A stretch of DNA of 44,880 nt from Bacteroidaceae bacterium. GTDB lineage: Bacteria; Bacteroidota; Bacteroidia; Bacteroidales; Bacteroidaceae. The DNA lies in assembly GCA_017935785.1 (NCBI GenBank), contig JAGBGU010000001.1, positions 1 through 44,880 on the forward strand. The letters run 5' to 3'. Below, one piece after another: positions 17,434 to 23,766 of this stretch (position 1 is its first letter; each line of letters begins with the position of its first letter). A program made the translations under genes and the position numbers. The notes under the pieces are model-generated. The model saw nothing but the letters and a program-made list of their open reading frames with translations. It was not told where the DNA came from and made no database searches.

Positions 17434-19335
17434 ATGAAGAAAACACTTGTAGATTTATTTGAAGCGTCCGTAAAGAAGTATCCTAACAATACATTCTTGT
17501 TGGAAAAGACAGGAAAGAAATTTGAACCTACAACCTACATGCAGGTTAAGGAACAGGTATACCGGCTTGGTGCCGGACTCCAGGCACTTGGCGTAAAGAA
17601 GGGCGACACCATGGCGTTGCTCAGCGAAGGCCGCAATATGTGGGTTATTGGCGAACTGGCCATGTTCTATGCCGGAGCCGTGAATGTACCGCTCAGCATC
17701 AAACTCGAAGAAAGTAACGATTTGCTTTTCCGCCTGATTCATGGCGATGTAAAGTATGTCATGGTAAGTGGGACACAGCTGAAGAAGGTCCGCGCCATCA
17801 AGGAAAAGCTCCAGATGGTAGAGAAGATCATTATCTTCGACAAACAGGAAGAATATCAGGAAAAGGAAATCTCTTTGGACGATGTTCTGAAGATGGGTGA
17901 AGAGTTCCTGAAAACCCATACAGAGGAAGAGTTCCTTCAGGTTGCCCGCTCCATCCAGAATGACGATTATGCCACCATCACCTACACCAGTGGTACAACG
18001 GCCGACCCCAAGGGCGTGGTGCTGACCCATCGTAACTACACGGCCAATGTGGAACAGGCTTTGACGCTGGTAAATATTGACGAAACTTGGCGTACGCTCA
18101 TCATTCTGCCTCTTGACCATTGCTTTGCCCATGTGGTGGGTTTCTATATAATGATGTCTGTAGGTGCAACGGCAGCCACCACCCAGGTGGGCCGTACACC
18201 GCTTGAGACCCTCAAGAACATTCCCCTTAACATAAAGGAGGTGCGTCCGCACTTCATCCTTAGTGTGCCTGCGCTTGCCAAGACTTTCAAGAAGAACATT
18301 GAACAGGGCATCCGTGCCAAGGGGCCCACAGCAGTCCGTCTGTTCAACTGGGGAATGAAGGTCCGTCAGGTTTATTTTGGTGACAGCAACTTGGATTTCA
18401 AGGGATTCCGTTTGTTCCTGAAACCGCTTGTGTGGTTCTTCGATCGTATCATATTCTCTAAGGTGCGTGAGAACTTTGGCGGTGAGCTCCGTTTCTTCAT
18501 TGGTGGCGGTGCCCTTTTGGACAAGGATTTGCAGAAGTTCTATGTAGGCATAGGAATGCCCATGTTCCAGGGCTATGGGTTGAGCGAGGCCACACCGGTA
18601 ATCTCCAGCAACGGCCCCGGCCTGTATCGTTTCGGCTCCAGCGGTAAGTTGGTAAAGCCTATTGAACTGAAAATCTGTGACAGCGAGGGCAAGGTACTTC
18701 CTGTGGGCGAAATGGGAGAAATTGTTGTAAAGGGAGAAAATGTGATGGCCGGATACTGGAAGAATCCTGAGTCTACGGCCGATACGGTGCGAGACGGTTA
18801 TCTCTATACCGGTGACCTGGGCTATATGAGCAAGGAAGGACTGCTTTATGTCAAAGGACGCTTCAAGAGCCTTCTTATCAGCAGTGACGGAGAAAAGTAT
18901 AGTCCGGAAGGAATTGAAGAGGCGCTGGTGGAGAAGTCGCCCTATATTGATCAGGTAATGCTCTACAACAACCAGTCAAACTATACCACGGCTGTGATTG
19001 TTCCCAACCGTGACCAGCTCATTCGCACGCTTAAAGTACAGGGTCTGGATCTTTCTACAGAAGACGGACGCAAGGCTGCGCTGACAATCCTTGACGGCGA
19101 AATTAACAAATACAAGAAAGGCGGCGACTTTGAAGGTATGTTCCCCGAACGCTGGCTTCCCACTTGCTTTGCCGTACTGTCAGAACCGTTTACGGAACAG
19201 AACCAGATGATAAACAGTACGATGAAGATGGTGCGTGGTAAGATTGAGAAGGCATATGCCGAACGGATTGCCTATATGTACACCGCTGCCGGTAAGCAGC
19301 TGCATAACCAGCAGAACATAGATGCGTTGAAGTAA
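17434..19335 (+). CDS. Long-chain acyl-CoA synthetase (AMP-forming)
   Basis: An ANL-superfamily adenylate-forming enzyme that activates fatty acids with ATP and CoA, 633 residues, consistent with the long-chain FadD/ACSL-like class of Bacteroidales. Motifs: ITYTSGTTADPKGVVLTHRN (P-loop, about 182-201), GYGLSEATPVIS (adenine-binding), GYLYTGDLGYMSKEG (ribose-binding Asp), KGRFKSLLISSDGEKYSPEG (hinge) and a C-terminal Lys in MKMVRGKIEK. A Phe-rich segment (about 325-350) suits membrane-associated acyl chains. It follows GH92 by 45 bp with no terminator, so it may be co-transcribed, though the functions are not obviously linked. Confidence 0.93.
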   Translation: MKKTLVDLFEASVKKYPNNTFLLEKTGKKFEPTTYMQVKEQVYRLGAGLQALGVKKGDTMALLSEGRNMWVIGELAMFYAGAVNVPLSIKLEESNDLLFRLIHGDVKYVMVSGTQLKKVRAIKEKLQMVEKIIIFDKQEEYQEKEISLDDVLKMGEEFLKTHTEEEFLQVARSIQNDDYATITYTSGTTADPKGVVLTHRNYTANVEQALTLVNIDETWRTLIILPLDHCFAHVVGFYIMMSVGATAATTQVGRTPLETLKNIPLNIKEVRPHFILSVPALAKTFKKNIEQGIRAKGPTAVRLFNWGMKVRQVYFGDSNLDFKGFRLFLKPLVWFFDRIIFSKVRENFGGELRFFIGGGALLDKDLQKFYVGIGMPMFQGYGLSEATPVISSNGPGLYRFGSSGKLVKPIELKICDSEGKVLPVGEMGEIVVKGENVMAGYWKNPESTADTVRDGYLYTGDLGYMSKEGLLYVKGRFKSLLISSDGEKYSPEGIEEALVEKSPYIDQVMLYNNQSNYTTAVIVPNRDQLIRTLKVQGLDLSTEDGRKAALTILDGEINKYKKGGDFEGMFPERWLPTCFAVLSEPFTEQNQMINSTMKMVRGKIEKAYAERIAYMYTAAGKQLHNQQNIDALK

Positions 19336-19354
19336 GAACTCTAATTTGACAAAA

Positions 19355-21832
19355 ATGATGAATCTGAAGTCAAAAGCTTGTAGTCTTTTGGGGATTGTCT
19401 CTCTCTTCTTGGCTGCCTGTACGTCCACTTCGCCCGAGCAGGAAGCACTGGACTTCCTGTATCGCTACATGCCGCTTTCGGACAGCGTGGATTACAACCG
19501 GGCGTATTGGGAGCGTTGTGTACAGAGCACATTACAGGCCCGAGAGGAAATGCCCTGGGGAAAGACTATCCCCGAACGTGAATGGAAACACTTTGTCCTT
19601 CCAGTCAGAGTGAACAATGAAAATCTGGACGATGCCCGCACTGTCCTGTATCATGAGCTTAAAGACAGGGTAAAGGGCATGAGTATGTATGATGCCGTAC
19701 TCGAAGTGAACCACTGGTGCCACGAGCATGTTACCTATCAGCCGTCCGACAGCCGGACAAGCTCGCCCCTGGCCACATTACGTTCGGCTATCGGCCGTTG
19801 TGGTGAGGAAAGTACGTTTACGGTTTCCGCCCTTCGTGCGGTGGGCATCCCGGCCCGTCAGGTCTATACGCCCCGATGGGCACATACCGATAACAACCAT
19901 GCATGGGTAGAGGCATGGGTAGACGGCAAATGGCATTTTCTTGGTGCCTGTGAACCCGAACCTGTCCTGAACCTGGGGTGGTTCAATGCTCCTGCCAGCC
20001 GTGGACTGCTCATGCATACCAAGGCTTTCGGCCATTATGACGGTCCGGAGGAAGTGATGTCGCAGACTGCATGCTATACGGAAATTAATGTAACTGAGAA
20101 TTATGCGCCGGTGAGCAGACTCTCTGTTCGTGTGTTGGATGAGAAGAATGCCCCTGTAAAGGACGCCCGAGTGGATTTTCGCGTGTACAACTATGCAGAG
20201 TTCTACAATCTGGTAAGTAAGACCTCCGATGAAAACGGTGGTGCATCCCTTACCTGCGGACAGGGCGACCTTCTTGTCTGGGCAGCCAAAGACGGTAAGT
20301 TCGGATTCCTTAAGGCCAGTGTGGGGAAAGACTCTCTTGTCACGGTTATACTTGACAAGGCTCCCGGCTATTGCGGAACTGTAGATATGGATGTGATTCC
20401 CCCGCCAGAACGTAACAACCTGCCTCCCGTAACAGAAGAACAACGGGCAGAGAACAACAGACGCTTTGCCTATGAGGATTCCGTTCGCCAGGCTTATATG
20501 GACAGCGCATTCTGCCGCCCTGCCGAAGGCGGTGATGCCGGCTTCCTCCAGAATGCCCGTGCCAACCATCCCACCATAAGCGCTTTCCTGAAGGCGCATC
20601 CCACTGAGTCTGCCCGCAGAATGTTGCAGACTCTCCGCAGCAAGGACTTCCGCGATGTCACTGCTGAGGTGCTTGAAGACCATTTCTGCAACACCGCGGT
20701 TTCCGAAGGTGAATTTGATGTCTGGACACGCAACATCGTAGGATTGCGCATTGCCAATGAAATGCTTACTCCATGGCGTGTCCGGTTGGCTGCAGCATTC
20801 AAGGGGATGGACGTAAAGGCTCTGATCCAGTGGACCCGCGACAGCATACGCATTGACGAGACGAGGAATCCCCAACACCTGTGCATGAGCCCGCTGGGTG
20901 TATTCAGTCACCGTGTGACAGACAGCCACAGCCGAAACATCTTCTTTGTAGCAGCCCTGCGCAGTCTGGGTGTTCCGGCAAGGGTAGACGAGGTTACTGG
21001 TAAGGTGCAATGGGCAGAAGGCACCCGCGAACAATGGAACTGGCGCGATGTGGAGTGGGAAAAGGCATCTTCCGTGCAGCCAGACCAGGGAATCCTTTGT
21101 CTGCAGGCAGAAGGTTCAGTTCCCGAGTACAGCACCCATTATAGCCTGTCAAAGATTACCCCCGACTGCCAGCTGCATTTGCAGGATTATGAGATGAATC
21201 CGCAGGCGGCCAAGCAGTTCTTCTCCCAAGGACTGCCCATGGATGCCGCCCCTTATCTGTTAACCACAGGCACACGTCTGGCTAATGGCGGAGTGCTGGT
21301 GCGACTTGAATTCTTCACAATCCAGAAGGGCGAAAAGATTCAGGTAAAGGCACAGATGCGTACCGATGAAGAGAAAGTGCAGGTAATAGGCAGTTTCGAC
21401 AGCGAAATACGCTATACTCCCCATGGAAAGACCGATGTTGCTTCCATCCTTTCCACCACCGGCCGCGGATATTATGTAATAGGTTTCCTCAAACCTGGCG
21501 ACGAACCCACCAACCATGCGCTGCGTGACATGGCTGCTGTCAGGGAAAAGCTGGAGCAATGGGGACGCCCTATCGTACTGCTTGCCACGGACGGAGTGAA
21601 TTTGGACAACTATCTGTCTCGTCCCGAATTCCAGGGACTGCCTGCAACGGTATCGTATGGCAATATAGACCGCACCCTGTTGGATAAGGCATTTGCCGAA
21701 TCGCGCATCCCCATCAGTGGCGATTATCCCGTTTTCTTCATCGCCGACACGTTCAACCGTGTGGTATGGTGCAGCCAGGGTTACACCATCGGCCTGGGTG
21801 AACAGATCCTGAAGATTGCCGGGAAATTGTAG
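19355..21832 (+). CDS. Lipoprotein with two transglutaminase-like domains
   Basis: An 825-residue lipoprotein. The ATG at 19355 (or 19358) is preferred over an upstream TTG at 19346 because it opens directly into the signal peptide. The lipobox is LAAC. The first transglutaminase-like domain (about 100-225) has C149 in GRCGEES, H182 in NNHAWVEAW and acidic residues in GKWHFLGACEPEP, so it may be an active cysteine peptidase or transglutaminase. A beta-sandwich follows (SVRVLDEKNAPVKDARVDF). The second, similar fold (about 500-580: HSRNIFFVAALRSLGVPARV) has Ser/Asn where the first has its Cys, so it is probably inactive. The C-terminal 100 residues (PVFFIADTFNRVVW) resemble a thioredoxin-like fold without CxxC. 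It is the last gene of the plus-strand run that starts at GH125. The substrate is unknown. Confidence 0.85.
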   Translation: MMNLKSKACSLLGIVSLFLAACTSTSPEQEALDFLYRYMPLSDSVDYNRAYWERCVQSTLQAREEMPWGKTIPEREWKHFVLPVRVNNENLDDARTVLYHELKDRVKGMSMYDAVLEVNHWCHEHVTYQPSDSRTSSPLATLRSAIGRCGEESTFTVSALRAVGIPARQVYTPRWAHTDNNHAWVEAWVDGKWHFLGACEPEPVLNLGWFNAPASRGLLMHTKAFGHYDGPEEVMSQTACYTEINVTENYAPVSRLSVRVLDEKNAPVKDARVDFRVYNYAEFYNLVSKTSDENGGASLTCGQGDLLVWAAKDGKFGFLKASVGKDSLVTVILDKAPGYCGTVDMDVIPPPERNNLPPVTEEQRAENNRRFAYEDSVRQAYMDSAFCRPAEGGDAGFLQNARANHPTISAFLKAHPTESARRMLQTLRSKDFRDVTAEVLEDHFCNTAVSEGEFDVWTRNIVGLRIANEMLTPWRVRLAAAFKGMDVKALIQWTRDSIRIDETRNPQHLCMSPLGVFSHRVTDSHSRNIFFVAALRSLGVPARVDEVTGKVQWAEGTREQWNWRDVEWEKASSVQPDQGILCLQAEGSVPEYSTHYSLSKITPDCQLHLQDYEMNPQAAKQFFSQGLPMDAAPYLLTTGTRLANGGVLVRLEFFTIQKGEKIQVKAQMRTDEEKVQVIGSFDSEIRYTPHGKTDVASILSTTGRGYYVIGFLKPGDEPTNHALRDMAAVREKLEQWGRPIVLLATDGVNLDNYLSRPEFQGLPATVSYGNIDRTLLDKAFAESRIPISGDYPVFFIADTFNRVVWCSQGYTIGLGEQILKIAGKL

Positions 21833-21883
21833 GGAATAAATGAAGCCTGTGTCAGAGAAATGATTCAGGTGTATAATGTAACA

Positions 21884-21917
21884 TTAAAGGAGGACGGCAA
21901 TGAACGTCCTCCTTTAA
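21884..21917 (+). terminator. Hairpin after the transglutaminase gene
   Basis: A 13-bp perfect stem, TTAAAGGAGGACG (21884-21896) with CGTCCTCCTTTAA (21905-21917), has an eight-base loop and lies 52 bases past the stop codon. There is no U-tract directly after it, so it may act as a weak terminator or a 3'-end stabiliser. The pairing itself is clear. Confidence 0.65.
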
Positions 21918-22207
21918 CGTTGGTTGTCGTCATCACTCTTGTGTGTGTCGACATATCGTCTGCTCTGAGTTCACACAGACTATGGTTTCAGCAGATAGAA
22001 CGAGGCGATTTTCTTCAGAAACCTAAATGTCGTTCCTCCTCGTCCATCTCCGTGTAGGTTTTCTCCCGTAGATCGAGAAGGCATAATAATTATTGTGCTT
22101 CTTTCGTGTGTACTTTTGTGAGTTGAAAAAACGCAATATTACAACATCCCGGAAATATAGTGTTTAAATTGTTGCAGGACAGTGCGATAAAAGTCCTTTC
22201 TCTGAGG
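21918..22207. other. Non-coding intergenic stretch
   Basis: I see no credible gene. Short pairings occur (GTCTG/CAGAC; TCTGCT/AGCAGA; GAAACCTA at 22019 region with TAGGTTTT about 35 bases later), which could reflect a folded transcript, but no promoter match was found in front of them. Nothing here is firm enough to call an RNA gene. Confidence 0.4.
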
Positions 22208-22312
22208 TGAAAGTTTTGTTTCATGTGCTGAAATATATATTCCAGCCCATGAAACATGTATTTAAGCAGCTGAAATTTATATTTCAACTGCTGGAACAAT
22301 AATTTTACAGAA
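22208..22312. repeat. 21-bp-period palindromic tandem array (5 units)
   Basis: Five units start at 22208, 22229, 22250, 22271 and 22292, exactly 21 bp apart. Each opens with TGAAA or TGGAA, has an A/T-rich centre, and ends near CAGC, CTGC or similar. Neighbouring units are complementary: GCTGAAATATATATTCCAGC is a near-perfect 20-base palindrome, flanked by GTTTCATG and CATGAAAC, and GCAGCTGAAAT pairs with ATTTCAACTGC with one mismatch. Because 21 is a multiple of three, the minus strand shows a seven-residue peptide repeat, which is most likely a by-product. The array lies about 150 bp upstream of the djlA-like promoter. Its construction matches the arrays at 431-527 and 44131-44250. Confidence 0.8.
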
Positions 22313-22457
22313 CATAAAAAACTTTTTCAGTTAAGCCGAAAAACAATTTCACTTGACTCTTGCAACAATTCAATTTCTATGCTTTGGCGTGTATGGCTTT
22401 ATGGTTCTCCTTTGTGTTTCGTTTGTTTTTTCATTATGTACTTATTTTGCACCAATG

Positions 22458-22489
22458 TTTCGGTATGTTGTGAAAATGCCGTATCTTTG
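22458..22489 (+). promoter_or_regulatory. Promoter for the DjlA-like gene
   Basis: TTTC at 22458-22461 (one mismatch to the -33 TTTG), a 20-base spacer and TATCTTTG at 22482-22489 (exact -7 match) form a good Bacteroidetes promoter. Transcription would start near 22496, about 34 bases before the ATG at 22530. Confidence 0.75.
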
Positions 22490-22529
22490 CGAAGATTTGT
22501 CAGATTTTCTTATACATTATATATAATAT

Positions 22530-23348
22530 ATGCGTTTCTTTAGGTGGGTATTGGCATTTGGAGGATTCATACAGCGCGGACCGTTTTTCTTCCGCATCTG
22601 GTATGCTTTTGTCGGATACTGGATTGGCAGTGTGATAGACAATTACCTCTATTCTTTTTTTAAAGGGAAATCCGGAATGGGGGGCGATAGGGCATACGGC
22701 AGCTCTTCCTATTCGCAGAACGACCTGCTACGTGCGCTTATGACTGTGTTTGCCCATGTGATACATGCGGACGGACGTATCATGCACAGCGAAATGGAAT
22801 ATGTAAGGAATTTCCTGCGGACACAGTTCGGCGGCTCACAGGAAGGAAGGGGTGAGGAGATGATACTGCAGATTTTCCAGCAAAAGAAATCGATGTCCGT
22901 GTCACAATGGGAAAGAAATGCGGCCATCAGCTGTCAGATGCTGGCCATGTATATGCCTTCTCATCAGCGTATCCAACTGATGCAGGTACTGATACAGATG
23001 GCTAAGGTAGATGCCACGATTGCTCCTGTTGAGATTCAGGCTTTGCGCTTCATTGCCACTTATTTGGGCCTTGGCGCACGCTTGGTTGACCAACTTTTGG
23101 GCGGTACATATTCTTCCTCTCAGTCTTATTCGTCCTTTAATAGCCTGGACGAAGCCTATCGTACTCTTGGTATTTCATCAAGTGCCACTGATGACGAGGT
23201 GCGTAAGGCGTACCGCCGTCTGGCCTTAAAATACCATCCTGATAAAGTGGCGCAACAAGACGAAAAAGCACGGGAGGCAGCTGCTGCTCAATTTAGTAAA
23301 ATCACAGAAGCTAAGGACCGCATTTACGCAGCTCGCGGCATAAAGTGA
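22530..23348 (+). CDS. DjlA-like membrane-anchored TerB/J-domain protein
   Basis: A 272-residue protein. The N-terminus is hydrophobic and aromatic (about 1-45), probably a membrane anchor. A TerB-like helical domain follows (about 65-190), with FAHVIHADGRIMHSEMEYV and QMAKVDATIAPVEIQAL as its two acidic, metal-binding-type helices. A C-terminal J domain (about 205-270) contains AYRTLGISSSATDDEVRKAY and the HPD triad at 236-238 (LALKYHPDK). This is the architecture of DjlA, a co-chaperone that stimulates DnaK ATPase at the membrane. It has its own promoter and converges on a small minus-strand gene. Confidence 0.88.
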   Translation: MRFFRWVLAFGGFIQRGPFFFRIWYAFVGYWIGSVIDNYLYSFFKGKSGMGGDRAYGSSSYSQNDLLRALMTVFAHVIHADGRIMHSEMEYVRNFLRTQFGGSQEGRGEEMILQIFQQKKSMSVSQWERNAAISCQMLAMYMPSHQRIQLMQVLIQMAKVDATIAPVEIQALRFIATYLGLGARLVDQLLGGTYSSSQSYSSFNSLDEAYRTLGISSSATDDEVRKAYRRLALKYHPDKVAQQDEKAREAAAAQFSKITEAKDRIYAARGIK

Positions 23349-23379
23349 GTTATGAGAAGAAAAAGTGAAGGTATGGCTG

Positions 23380-23634
23380 TCAAACCGGAGTAACTACCAT
23401 CTCATATCCTTCTTGAGTCTTATTGACAGATTCTATTAGAAATTGTTTGCTCCCATTACATGTGCAGAATTTGACGTAGTTCTTGAAGAACAGCGTGTAG
23501 TTTGTGCCCGACGGCACAAGTGTTGTAATATTGCTGATGTCAAGAATCTCTCCCGCCTTGTGTGCTGTGTCAAGCAATATTGCGATGGATGAATCAAGGA
23601 CTCCTTTCAATGTAGTAATTATGGTCTGTGTCAT
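23380..23634 (-). CDS. Small hypothetical protein
   Basis: An 84-residue open frame starting MTQTIITTLKGVLDSSIAIL, which I do not recognise. It has no signal peptide; the first 30 residues could form an amphipathic helix, followed by alternating residues suggestive of strands (YTLFFKNYVKFC) and a C-x-C pair (CTC). It ends 31 bp from the convergent DjlA-like gene. A perfect 11-bp inverted repeat lies 10 bases before the start codon. It may be a real small gene, since it has an ATG start and sensible composition, but homology cannot be tested here. Confidence 0.45.
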   Translation of the reverse strand: MTQTIITTLKGVLDSSIAILLDTAHKAGEILDISNITTLVPSGTNYTLFFKNYVKFCTCNGSKQFLIESVNKTQEGYEMVVTPV

Positions 23635-23644
23635 AGATCTCTTG

Positions 23645-23674
23645 TTTTGATGTTACATGATAATAACATCAAAA
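23645..23674. promoter_or_regulatory. Perfect 11-bp inverted repeat upstream of the small gene
   Basis: TTTTGATGTTA (23645-23655) pairs perfectly with TAACATCAAAA (23664-23674) around an eight-base loop. It lies between the AddB-like stop (23767) and the start of the small minus-strand gene (23634). It could be an operator, a leader hairpin that hides the ribosome-binding region, or the 3' end of the nuclease message. No U-tract follows on the minus strand. Confidence 0.65.
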
Positions 23675-23766
23675 AGCATGCCATTATTATGTACTCCCCG
23701 TTAAGTTTAAGATACTTTGAGAGACGTTTAGATTTGTTTACGTTTCTGCCCGTTTTGTCGCCTTTG

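Noticed and set aside
19778..21034. 418-codon minus-strand frame inside the transglutaminase lipoprotein gene
   Set aside because: Opposite a gene with clear signal peptide and domains; the translation shows no recognisable family.
21918..22207. Possible structured non-coding RNA
   Set aside because: Only short local pairings and no promoter match; not enough support to call an RNA gene.
22090..22299. Minus-strand frame with a seven-residue repeat (FQQLKYK, FQLLKYM, FHGLEYI)
   Set aside because: The repeat is a by-product of the 21-bp palindromic DNA array; no ribosome site or promoter seen.
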